A stretch of DNA of 7,064 bases from Gammaproteobacteria bacterium (lineage in GTDB: Bacteria; Pseudomonadota; Gammaproteobacteria; Steroidobacterales; Steroidobacteraceae), in assembly GCA_028293775.1 (NCBI GenBank), contig JAQGOD010000044.1, forward strand, positions 1 to 7,064. Direction: 5' to 3'. The notes beneath the pieces are model-generated. The model saw only the letters and a list, made by a program, of their open reading frames with translations. It ran no database searches and was not told the origin of the DNA. The position numbers were made by a program, and so were the translations under genes. Positions 1 to 6,919 of this stretch are shown piece after piece; within the stretch, counting starts at the first letter, position 1, and every line of letters begins with the position of its first letter.

Positions 1-805
1 CCTTTACCGGTGCATGCGTCGACTCGATTCGTTGGGCCTCCTGCAGACCTTCGATCATGGCGTCTAGCGCCTGCGAGGCCTCATGGCCCTCGGAGCGCAG
101 TGTCAATTCATCCCCATGGCGAACGCCTAAGGCCATGATGGCGACCACACTGCGCGCATCGGCGACGCGGCCGCGCGCAGCAAGGGAAATTTGCGCGCCG
201 AAGGCTTTAGCGCGCCGAGCGAGCAAGGCCGCCGGCCGCGCATGCAAACCCTGGCGCAGGGATACCACGATCACGCGATGAATCTCGCCGGCAGCGTGAG
301 TTGCGGTTGGCAGCGGCGATGTTGGTGTCGCCGCATTGATTTGTCGCGGTGCATTGCTGATGATTTCGAACAGCAAATCGCCCGCCTTCACCAACCCCGC
401 GGCGCGACGATTCTGCAAGGTCACGCCATCGGTGGTCACAACGATGGGTGTCATCAAGCTCTTCGCGCCGCGCGCTACGATGTCCATATCGAAGCGAATG
501 AGCACATCGCCGGCACTGACCTTGGACCCCGGCTTGACGCGGGCTTCAAATCCGCGACCGCCGAGTTGAACGGTATCGATGCCGATATGAATCAACACAT
601 CGATGCCCTGCGGGCTGCGGACGGACACCGCATGGCCGCTGTCCGGCAAGGTGATGACCTCTCCGTCGCAAGGGGCAATGAGGGCGCCGCTCGTCGGATC
701 GATGGCGAGGCCGTCGCCGAGCATGCGCCCTGCAAACACGGGATCGGGTACCTCTTCGAGAGGCGTGCACCAGCCGTCAAATGGCGCCAAGAGTTTTAGC
801 ACCAT
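1..805 (-). CDS. ptsP: PTS phosphotransferase, EIIA(Glc)-HPr part (probably EIIA-HPr-Enzyme I fusion), 3' end outside window
   Basis: I translated this frame by hand: 268 codons run open from the ATG at 803-805 to the left edge, so the protein is partial at its C terminus. Residues 1-150 are an EIIA domain of the glucose/GlcNAc type. The phospho-accepting histidine is His73 in VLIHIGIDTVQLGG, and the second active-site histidine is His58 in SGHAVSV; these match His90 and His75 of E. coli Crr. A Pro/Ala/Thr-rich linker (about 153-173) leads to an HPr domain with active His188 in GLHARPAALLARRAK and a Ser219 region (ARSVVAIMALG) like HPr Ser46. In known proteins with this order, Enzyme I follows; here that part lies beyond the edge, so it is inference. 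The role would be to pass phosphate from PEP to a GlcNAc EIIBC permease in the inner membrane. AGGAA at 814-818 sits 8 nt before the ATG, inside the end of the hexosaminidase gene. GlcNAc-specific versions have been called NagF; the symbol given is the generic one. Confidence 0.92.
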   Translation of the reverse strand, partial: MVLKLLAPFDGWCTPLEEVPDPVFAGRMLGDGLAIDPTSGALIAPCDGEVITLPDSGHAVSVRSPQGIDVLIHIGIDTVQLGGRGFEARVKPGSKVSAGDVLIRFDMDIVARGAKSLMTPIVVTTDGVTLQNRRAAGLVKAGDLLFEIISNAPRQINAATPTSPLPTATHAAGEIHRVIVVSLRQGLHARPAALLARRAKAFGAQISLAARGRVADARSVVAIMALGVRHGDELTLRSEGHEASQALDAMIEGLQEAQRIESTHAPVK

Positions 806-808
806 CGC

Positions 809-3103
809 TTAGGTTCCTATCTCGACCCAGCCGAGCGCCCACAGGGGATCGAGGCTGGGGCGTGCGAAGCGCAGGCAGACATCGTGGCGACCTGCGAACG
901 GCGGCAGTGTCTGGGCGGGTAACTCCACGAGGCCCCCCGCGCCGGCCGCCGGCGGCAGCGGCAGCAGGCTTACGCTCGCGGTATCGCAACCATCTATATG
1001 GACTTCGAGTTCCCCCGCCGGGGTTCTGTTATCGCCGATGCGGATCTTGGCGGCATCCGACCCTAGCTCGTAGTTAAACGGCAGCGCGGTCACGGCGGCG
1101 GTAATCTCACGGCCCTGCCCAAGATCGACGTCGCGATAGATCCAGCACGGATTCATGATATCGACTGCCACGGGGGAATCGCCGGCGCTCCTTGCACCGC
1201 GCGGTTCCAGCAGAAGTCCAACGTTATTGCTGCACAAATCTAGTTCGTGACTGGTACGTCTTGCGCCGGCGTGCGCATCCAAGTGCGAAGTCCACGTGCG
1301 AGAAACTTGCTCCGCACCAACGAAAGTCGCGGCGCGGATTTCGGCGCCCACCGCGACGCTTAAGGGCGCCTCATAGCGAGCGGATGTCGGGCTCGGTTCC
1401 TGACCGTCCAGCGTGTAGCGGATGGTGATATCGAGCGCGGCATCCAGAAGCTCGGGCAGGTTGGAAAGCGTCACGCGAACGGCACCGGCGCTGCGCGCCA
1501 ACTGCGGTTGGATGCCGAACACGCTATCCGCATAGTCAAGGCCGATCGCACGGTAGCGGACCGACATCTGCACCAAACGCTCGAGGAAATCCGGCCAGCT
1601 GCGCTGCGGCCCGGACCACCCCACCTCGGCCACGGCCGCGGCACGCGGCAGCGCCATCCATTCGACCCGATGCTCGGTTTGGATGTGCTCGGTCCAAAGC
1701 TCGGCTTGCAGCCCAAGAATATGACGCTGCTGCGTTTCGCTGAGCTGCGAATCACGTGGCTCAAAACGATACACGTCCTGCAGAGAAATGACGCCGAGAC
1801 GACCTGGCGGCTCGGTCGGGAGACTGCTTTGCCGATGATCGAAATACAGCATGGGATCGGGCGCAAGAACCGCATCGTTTCCTCTGATTGCCGCCGTGCG
1901 CGCCGCGGACGCGCCATGCCACGACATCACGATTGCCTCGTGGCCCAAGCCCGGCTGCAATATTTCGTCCCAACCGACCGAGCGCCGGTGATGGGCGCCC
2001 AGGTATCGGCCGATCCTCTGTGTGAAATAGGTCTGCAATGCCGCCGCATCATGGATGCCGAGTTTGCGGGCACGCGCCTGCACCAAGGCTGAGGCGTTCC
2101 ATTCGTCCTTGACCGCTTCATCACCGCCAATGTGGACAAACCGCGAGGGGAACAATTGCAGCACCTCACCGAGTACGTTTTCGAGAAACTCGAAGGTGCT
2201 GGGCTCGAGATTGAACAGGTGCGAATGCACGCCCCAACGGGAAGAGACCGGGAGGCGTGGCGCACGGTCAATTGAACTGAGCGCCGGATACGCCGCGATC
2301 GCTGCCTGAGCGTGGCCCGGCATGTCGATTTCCGGGACGATTTGCACATAACGAGTCGCGGCGAAGCGAATGATGTCGCGCACTTCGTCCTGGGTGTAAT
2401 AGCCGCCGTAGCGCGTGCCGTCGGGTTCGACGCGCCACGCACCCACGGAGGTGAGGCGCGGATATTTGCGGATCTGGAGCCGCCACCCCTGATCGTCGGT
2501 CAAGTGCCAATGCAGCACGTTGAGCTTGTGCCACGACATCCAGTCGATCATGGCGCGGATGAAAGCCGGCGATTGAAAGTGCCGAGAGGAATCGAGCATC
2601 AGGCCGCGCCAAGCATAGCTTGGCTCATCGCGGATAGTCTGGACTGGAATCTGACGCGCACCGGCCGCCGGGGGCAGGAGTTGCCACAGAGTAACCGCAC
2701 CGTAGTACAAGCCCGCCGACGAACCTGCAGTGACCGTGATCCGCTGCCGCGTGACATTGATCCCATAGGCCTCCTGGGTGAAGCCGCTCCGGCGTCGGAA
2801 CTCGATTGTTCGGGTATCGGCTCGCGCACCGCCGCTGCGGACCGGCAAGGTCAGCCCATTGGTACGAGTCCACAAGCGAGCAAGATGGCGAGCCGCGGCG
2901 TCGGCGCCGCGATCGGCAGGCGGAACTCGAATGACGACCGCTGAATCGACGCTGAACCAGCCGCTGCCGAGGTGGATTTCGGTCGGAAGCGGGATGACGC
3001 CGCCCTGCGCCGCCAGCGGCAGCGCGAAAGTTAAAACGAGGGCGGCGGTTTGCACCGCCGCCCGGGGTCGTCTGCAACTCAGGCCATTCCGCACGATCCA
3101 CAC
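809..3103 (-). CDS. Secreted beta-N-acetylhexosaminidase, glycoside hydrolase family 20
   Basis: The 764-residue protein should remove terminal GlcNAc from chitobiose and longer chito-oligosaccharides. A signal peptide occupies about residues 1-33: a basic stretch (CRRPR), a hydrophobic core (ALVLTFALPL), then AAQGG. There is no lipobox cysteine, so it should be soluble in the periplasm or exported. Residues about 35-155 are the GH20b-like N-terminal domain. The catalytic barrel spans about 160-520, with RGLMLDSSRHF (Asp171, Arg174), HWHLTDDQGWR (198-208), His264, the hallmark HIGGDEA with catalytic Asp328-Glu329, Trp395, Tyr420/Asp422 and Trp470/Glu472. A Fn3-like chitobiase C-terminal segment (about 530-605, YTLDGQEPSPTS) follows, then a beta-rich module (about 620-764) with four cysteines. 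The start shown is a GTG with purines (GGGTAGA) directly against it; the in-frame GTG at 3092-3094 (codon 4) has better spacing from AGAG and is an equally good start. The gene begins 31 bp after the receptor stop and ends 3 bp before the PTS gene, so the three are probably one operon. Confidence 0.95.
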   Translation of the reverse strand: MWIVRNGLSCRRPRAAVQTAALVLTFALPLAAQGGVIPLPTEIHLGSGWFSVDSAVVIRVPPADRGADAAARHLARLWTRTNGLTLPVRSGGARADTRTIEFRRRSGFTQEAYGINVTRQRITVTAGSSAGLYYGAVTLWQLLPPAAGARQIPVQTIRDEPSYAWRGLMLDSSRHFQSPAFIRAMIDWMSWHKLNVLHWHLTDDQGWRLQIRKYPRLTSVGAWRVEPDGTRYGGYYTQDEVRDIIRFAATRYVQIVPEIDMPGHAQAAIAAYPALSSIDRAPRLPVSSRWGVHSHLFNLEPSTFEFLENVLGEVLQLFPSRFVHIGGDEAVKDEWNASALVQARARKLGIHDAAALQTYFTQRIGRYLGAHHRRSVGWDEILQPGLGHEAIVMSWHGASAARTAAIRGNDAVLAPDPMLYFDHRQSSLPTEPPGRLGVISLQDVYRFEPRDSQLSETQQRHILGLQAELWTEHIQTEHRVEWMALPRAAAVAEVGWSGPQRSWPDFLERLVQMSVRYRAIGLDYADSVFGIQPQLARSAGAVRVTLSNLPELLDAALDITIRYTLDGQEPSPTSARYEAPLSVAVGAEIRAATFVGAEQVSRTWTSHLDAHAGARRTSHELDLCSNNVGLLLEPRGARSAGDSPVAVDIMNPCWIYRDVDLGQGREITAAVTALPFNYELGSDAAKIRIGDNRTPAGELEVHIDGCDTASVSLLPLPPAAGAGGLVELPAQTLPPFAGRHDVCLRFARPSLDPLWALGWVEIGT

Positions 3104-3134
3104 TCTACCCGAATGCCTCGTGCCAGGGGCCGTT

Positions 3135-5924
3135 CTACAGCTTGAAACGGAAGTTCAAATAGTACTGAGAACCGTTCTTGTAAAAGGCCCGAGGCTGAGT
3201 CGTGTTCAAGGCGTAGTACTTGAGCGTCGGATTGTTCAAGTTCATGGCATCGACCGTGATCGAGAAATGCTCGTTCATGGTATAGCCCAGTGCCGCCGAC
3301 AGGGTGCCGATGGCATCCTGCGAGAACGCCGTACTGCGATCCAACCCACTGAAGAACGCCGACCGGTAGGTGTATCCCACCCGAGCGTTGAACATCTGAT
3401 TCTCGAAGTAGGCGCTCACGTTGTAGGTGTTCTTCGACGTGCCCACCAAGCGATGGTCGCCGGGGGATCCGTCTGGATTGGGCTCCACATTCGAGGTCTG
3501 CTTGCCGTCCGCATACGTATAGTTTCCGATAAAGCCGATGTTGTCGGTGAACGCCTGTTGGTAAGCGAATTCCAAGCCATCGACCCGGCCTTTGGCGTTG
3601 ACGGGTACCGTCAGGTTGTATGGCACTTGGGTGCCATTGGGGAATTGCGAGCTGAAGGTGGTATAGGTTTTGATCTCTGAGCCGAAGCCTACGTAGTTGC
3701 GCAAGTCCATGTAGAAGGCGGTGGCTGATAGCAGCGAGCGTTTTGCGAAATACCACTCGAGGCCTGCATCGAAGTTGGTCGAGCGAATCGGTTTCAAGTC
3801 AGGGTTGCCGCCCGAGCCGCTGCCGACTCCACAGCCGCCGACTGAGGGGTTGACTCCCGGCGGACAGGGGGCTCCCGGTGGCGTCAAATTGGTGAAGCCC
3901 GCGAGCGCCGAGTAATCGGGGCGTGTCATAGTCTCAGAGGCCGCGAAGCGCGCCACCAAATCGTGGGTTACATCCAGCTTCAAATTCGCGCTCGGCAGGA
4001 CGTCGTTGTAGTTGTGCTCTCTTTCGATGCCGGCAAAGGGTCCGAACGCCGATGTCAGTATCGCGCCGGGCGTGGTCGGGTCCACCTGCGTGTAGCTGAT
4101 GGCGTCTTCTTGGGTATGGACGTAGCGTACCCCTACGTTTGCGGCCCAGCTCTCGCCCTTGAAATCGGCTTGCACAAAGGCCGCCGTATCCTTTTCATGC
4201 ACCGCGAATAAATACTGATAGTACTCGCGCGTGATAGGATCGCGATTCACGTTGGTCGGGCTGTTGTAGGCAGCGAGCTGCTCCGGAGTCCAGTACCAGA
4301 TCCCGGTCGGGATGTTGCCGCCGAAGGTGTTGAAGTTCGACGGATAATTCTGGAAACCTTGCGGATAGTTGGCGGGGTCCATGCCAGGAGCAAGCGGCCC
4401 TTGCGCGACGCCCGTGGGGGATGTGCGGTCGTGCGCCTCATAGCGCACACCGAATTTCAGATCCTTCCACGCGTTGTTGTCGATGTTGTATGCGCTGTCG
4501 ATCTTCGCCCACTTTTCCGTGTCTCGGATATCGATATCGGCGGCCCCGAATATCCAGCCGAAGGTCACCGGTACGCCGCCCGGCGTCGGCGTGGTGTTGA
4601 CCGTATTGCCGAGATTGAAGTTCGGAGCGCTGCCCATGCCGTTCAGTTGGTAGCCGGCGCCGCTGCCCAACCCAGGTTGAGTTTCGGACACATCCTGGTG
4701 GGGCGTCTTGCCGTCGCCCCAGGAATATCCGACCTGCCCGAAGAAGCTCAAGGCAGTGCCGACATTCCAAGTCGTGTCGAGATTGACGAAGTTCGCTGTA
4801 GCAGTTTCGTCGGGCCGTGAAATTTGGTCGTAGACCCCGTAAAAGGTGCCCGGGACACCGCTGAAAGTCGCCTTGGTCAGCGTATTGTTCTGGACCACGT
4901 AACCGGGGTCCGGGGCCTGACCGGCGCCGAAGTTGACGAAGTGCGTCGACCACATAAGGTAATTGCGGTTGTAGTTGGTGGCGGTCAGCTTCGATGAAAA
5001 GGCCGTCAAATCCAACGTGATGTCCTCCGTCGGTTTGAACTCGATGTCGACCATGCCGCCGTTGCGCTGACGCTTTTGCGTGAAAAACGCGGCGCCGATT
5101 TCGGTTGGGTACTGCACGCCGGACAAATCCGGATGGGCGGTCGCTATCGCGCTCCCGGGCGCAATGGTGTCGTATCCTAGGATTTCGACGCCGTCGCGGC
5201 GCAAGCGCCGAGTTTCGGAGAACAGCTGAAGCATGATGCCGAAATTATTGGCATCGTTCTTGAAATTGGCGAGCGCGCTGTATTGCCCGTCGGTCTTCGA
5301 GGGCAGATCCGCGTACACGGCGCCCACCGATGCTACGAGCGTGAACTCCTTGGAGAAATTCAGCGGCTTGCGCGTGATGATGTCGACCGAGCCCGCCACG
5401 CCCCCTTCGACGAGCGACGCGCTGGAGCTTTTTTCGACGACTACCTTGCTGACGATCTCCGAGGGCAGCAAGGTGTAGCTGACGCTACGACCGACGGTTT
5501 GGACTTGATCGAGCACGAACCAATCGCCGGCGGCGACGCCGTGGCCATTGATCAGGGTCTGCGTGAGGCTGGGGTTCGTGCCACGCATACTGACCCGGTC
5601 GTTTTCATCGAAGCCGCCTTCATTGGCGCCGGCCGCGCTGGTGGTAATGCCCGGCAAGCGGGCCAACGAGTCGGCGACGTTCTTATCCGGCATCTTGCCG
5701 ATATCTTCCGCGGTCACGACTTCGGTCAGCTCGGTCGAGTCGCGTTTCGCCTCGAGCGACAGTTCGACGGATCTGCGGATGCCGGTGACGACGATCTCCT
5801 GGAGCGAGTTATCATCGGGCCCCGCGGCCAGCACCAACGCGGGCGGCACGAGCATTGCAATCCCGAGTGCAGACTTGACCGCTAGTGCGATCCGATTCAT
5901 ATGGATATCCCCTGTCCGATTCAT
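3135..5924 (-). CDS. TonB-dependent outer-membrane receptor (Xanthomonas/Caulobacter type), probable chito-oligosaccharide importer
   Basis: The protein has 929 residues from the chosen ATG (5922-5924). A signal peptide ends near residue 34 (VLAA/GP). It is followed by a TonB box (LQEIVVTG, 41-48), a plug domain at about 64-187 (DIGKMPDKNVADSLARLPGI, RVSMRGTNPS, EKSSSASLVEGGVAGSVDI), and a long beta-barrel containing GGNPDLKP (705-712) and ending in YYLNFRFKL. Size and motifs match the large receptors that carry sugars across the outer membrane using TonB/ExbBD energy. The substrate is inferred from the hexosaminidase directly downstream and the amino-sugar genes nearby. A second in-frame ATG (5898-5900, giving 921 residues) has its own purine-rich site; both give the same mature protein. 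I chose the upstream one because AGGGGG lies 5 nt before it. The frame stays open further upstream to a TTG at 5994, but without a signal-like sequence or ribosome-binding site there. The mature protein has only two cysteines, 687 and 698, in one loop of the barrel. Confidence 0.95.
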   Translation of the reverse strand: MNRTGDIHMNRIALAVKSALGIAMLVPPALVLAAGPDDNSLQEIVVTGIRRSVELSLEAKRDSTELTEVVTAEDIGKMPDKNVADSLARLPGITTSAAGANEGGFDENDRVSMRGTNPSLTQTLINGHGVAAGDWFVLDQVQTVGRSVSYTLLPSEIVSKVVVEKSSSASLVEGGVAGSVDIITRKPLNFSKEFTLVASVGAVYADLPSKTDGQYSALANFKNDANNFGIMLQLFSETRRLRRDGVEILGYDTIAPGSAIATAHPDLSGVQYPTEIGAAFFTQKRQRNGGMVDIEFKPTEDITLDLTAFSSKLTATNYNRNYLMWSTHFVNFGAGQAPDPGYVVQNNTLTKATFSGVPGTFYGVYDQISRPDETATANFVNLDTTWNVGTALSFFGQVGYSWGDGKTPHQDVSETQPGLGSGAGYQLNGMGSAPNFNLGNTVNTTPTPGGVPVTFGWIFGAADIDIRDTEKWAKIDSAYNIDNNAWKDLKFGVRYEAHDRTSPTGVAQGPLAPGMDPANYPQGFQNYPSNFNTFGGNIPTGIWYWTPEQLAAYNSPTNVNRDPITREYYQYLFAVHEKDTAAFVQADFKGESWAANVGVRYVHTQEDAISYTQVDPTTPGAILTSAFGPFAGIEREHNYNDVLPSANLKLDVTHDLVARFAASETMTRPDYSALAGFTNLTPPGAPCPPGVNPSVGGCGVGSGSGGNPDLKPIRSTNFDAGLEWYFAKRSLLSATAFYMDLRNYVGFGSEIKTYTTFSSQFPNGTQVPYNLTVPVNAKGRVDGLEFAYQQAFTDNIGFIGNYTYADGKQTSNVEPNPDGSPGDHRLVGTSKNTYNVSAYFENQMFNARVGYTYRSAFFSGLDRSTAFSQDAIGTLSAALGYTMNEHFSITVDAMNLNNPTLKYYALNTTQPRAFYKNGSQYYLNFRFKL

Positions 5925-5940
5925 ATCGTCCCCCTGACCA
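5885..5940 (-). repeat. Imperfect direct repeat of ribosome-binding site plus start codon at the receptor gene
   Basis: On the minus strand the unit CAGGGG, a short spacer, then ATGAATCGGA occurs twice. Copy 1 has CAGGGG at 5931-5936 and ATGAATCGGA at 5915-5924. Copy 2 has CAGGGG at 5909-5914 and ATGAATCGGA at 5891-5900. The two start codons are 24 bases apart and in frame, so either can start the receptor. Confidence 0.75.
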
Positions 5941-6007
5941 ATTTGTTGAGAGTCCGCCGCATCCCCCGACTGGTAGGCTCTTGCATGCCACACCAATTAG
6001 AACCCAA

Positions 6008-6020
6008 TATAATACCAATT
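6008..6020 (-). promoter_or_regulatory. Candidate operator half-site over a -10-like element of the receptor promoter
   Basis: Read on the minus strand this is AATTGGTATTATA. It contains TGGTATT (6011-6017), the same heptamer as upstream of the regulator, overlapping -10-like TATTAT (6009-6014). No good -35 sits at the right distance (the best is CTGGCG, 6030-6035, only for the alternative -10 TTATAT), so the exact promoter is uncertain. A repressor bound here would block receptor transcription. Confidence 0.3.
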
Positions 6021-6114
6021 TTAGAAATTCGCCAGTGCTGTGTAATAAAGACAGTACCACAGATTAGTTTTTCATCAAAATCAACATGTTAAATACAAAT
6101 ACGCATTCTTGTTG

Positions 6115-6143
6115 TTCTCATAGTGGTATTTGTTTGGTACTAT
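6115..6143 (+). promoter_or_regulatory. Candidate sigma-70 promoter of the gntR-type gene
   Basis: TTCTCA (6115-6120, 4 of 6 to TTGACA) and TACTAT (6138-6143, 4 of 6 to TATAAT) are 17 bases apart. Transcription would start near 6150, leaving a leader of about 30 bases before the ATG at 6182. Both plus-strand half-sites TGGTATT and TGGTACT fall inside it, one in the spacer and one over the -10, which would suit autorepression. The match is weak and rests mainly on spacing and position. Confidence 0.35.
6124..6141 (+). promoter_or_regulatory. Candidate operator: paired TGGTATT / TGGTACT half-sites
   Basis: Two near-identical heptamers start 11 bases apart, about one helical turn, in the same orientation. 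The first, preceded by AG, reads AGTGGTATT, which resembles the half-site (AGTGGTCT-like) bound by GntR/HutC regulators of amino-sugar genes such as DasR. Those operators are normally inverted, so a direct pair is atypical. Assignment to the adjacent regulator is inference. Confidence 0.4.
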
Positions 6144-6181
6144 TCGATGACTAAACAAAATGCAGATACCCATCCGCACCT

Positions 6182-6919
6182 ATGACATCGCTCGCTAAAG
6201 CAATGGGTCCACTCGATGGACAGGGCAATTTGCCCCTGTATCAGGAGTTGCAGCGGGTGCTGCGCAGGGCCATCGATAGCCGCATTTTGGGCCCCGACGA
6301 TGCCCTACCCTCCGAACGAGATTTGGCGGCGGATTTCGCCGTGTCGCGCATCACGGTGCGCAAGGCCCTCGATGGGCTCGTTGCCGACGGTCTACTGGTG
6401 AGGCGTCAAGGCGCCGGCAACTTCGTATCAGCGCGCGTCGATAAAAATTTCGCGATGCTTACCTCCTTCTCGGAGGATATGCGTGCGCGCGGCCGCACGC
6501 CGAGAAGCGTGTGGCTCAAGAGGGCGGCGGGCACCGTGACGCCCGAGGAAGCGTTGGCGCTGCGCTTGAGTCCAGGTACGCCGGTTTTTAGATTCAATCG
6601 AATTCGCTACGCCGACGATGCGCCGATGGCGCTTGAATATGCCACGATCGTCGCCACGGCTTTACCATCCCTTGATGCAGTCGATGCCTCGCTGTATGAG
6701 GCGCTGGAGCGCGCCGGCCATCGCCCGGTGCGTGCTTTGCAACGCTTGCGAGCGGTGCTGATTACATCGGATCAAGCGGAGCTGCTGAAAGCGAAGGCAG
6801 GAGACGCGGGTCTGCTCGTTGAACGCCTAGGCTCTTTGCCCGACGGGCGAGCCATCGAATTCTCGCAGTCCTACTACCGCGGCGATACTTACGACTTCGT
6901 CGCCGAACTCAGCATATGA
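6182..6919 (+). CDS. GntR-family (HutC subfamily) transcriptional regulator with UTRA domain, probable GlcNAc-pathway regulator
   Basis: The protein has 245 residues, the usual size of this subfamily. A winged helix-turn-helix covers about 16-84: LPLYQELQRVLRRAI, then LPSERDLAADFAVS, recognition helix SRITVRKAL (55-63), and wing RRQGAGNFV (74-82). A UTRA effector domain covers about 90-242, with FSEDMRARGRTPRS (96-109), PVFRFNRIRYADDAPMALEY (134-153) and the closing IEFSQSYYRGDTYDF (225-239). Relatives such as DasR and B. subtilis NagR/YvoA bind amino-sugar phosphates and repress chitin/GlcNAc genes. Regulators of this family in proteobacterial GlcNAc loci have been named NagQ; I leave the symbol blank because orthology is not proven here. 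It is divergent from the receptor operon and overlaps the deaminase-like gene by 4 bp, consistent with control of both. No ribosome-binding site is visible before this ATG or before the alternative at 6203 (codon 8); an in-frame stop at 6152-6154 limits any upstream extension. Confidence 0.92.
   Translation: MTSLAKAMGPLDGQGNLPLYQELQRVLRRAIDSRILGPDDALPSERDLAADFAVSRITVRKALDGLVADGLLVRRQGAGNFVSARVDKNFAMLTSFSEDMRARGRTPRSVWLKRAAGTVTPEEALALRLSPGTPVFRFNRIRYADDAPMALEYATIVATALPSLDAVDASLYEALERAGHRPVRALQRLRAVLITSDQAELLKAKAGDAGLLVERLGSLPDGRAIEFSQSYYRGDTYDFVAELSI

Larger units (their letters stand above)
5925..6181. promoter_or_regulatory. Divergent AT-rich control region between receptor and regulator genes
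   Basis: This 257-base stretch has no convincing gene and is clearly richer in A/T than its flanks, especially 5990-6160. It must hold the promoters of both divergent units unless they are read from further away. It contains TGGTA(C/T)T half-sites in both orientations (minus strand at 6011-6017 and 6053-6059; plus strand at 6124-6130 and 6135-6141). It also has a perfect 8-bp palindrome AACATGTT (6083-6090), a tandem AAATAC pair (6091-6102), and an 8-bp inverted repeat ACAAATAC/GTATTTGT (6095-6102 and 6126-6133). ACCAATT occurs three times (5937, 5992, 6014). Which of these are bound by a protein is not shown by the sequence. Confidence 0.7.

Noticed and set aside
191..799. 202-codon plus-strand open frame opposite the PTS gene
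   Set aside because: The minus strand here encodes clear EIIA and HPr active-site motifs, so this is a shadow frame.
940..970. GC-rich low-complexity run
   Set aside because: It encodes the Pro/Ala/Gly stretch LPLPPAAGAGG in the hexosaminidase C-terminal module and needs no other explanation.
3104..3134. Possible terminator between the receptor and hexosaminidase genes
   Set aside because: The 31-base gap has no stable hairpin followed by a T-run on the minus strand, so the genes are more likely co-transcribed.
2778..3680. 300-codon open frame on the plus strand across the hexosaminidase/receptor junction
   Set aside because: It lies antisense to two well-supported genes, has no recognisable domain, and is the kind of long shadow frame common in GC-rich coding DNA.
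5283..5885. 200-codon plus-strand open frame opposite the receptor N terminus
   Set aside because: It is antisense to the conserved signal peptide, TonB box and plug; its translation is low-complexity and matches no family I know.
6008..6013. Perfect TATAAT on the plus strand
   Set aside because: No -35-like hexamer lies 16-18 bases upstream (the nearest, TTGCAT, is 21 away) and it is about 170 bases from the gene; it overlaps the half-site read on the other strand and is likely a result of AT-richness.
6038..6062. CTGTG...CACAG inverted arms, possibly a CRP-like site
   Set aside because: The arms are only 5 bp and the 15-base gap does not fit the TGTGA-N6-TCACA pattern.
5885..6092. Short plus-strand open frames of about 60 codons in the intergenic region
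   Set aside because: They start inside the antisense of the receptor gene, end in the promoter region, and have no ribosome-binding site or recognisable sequence.
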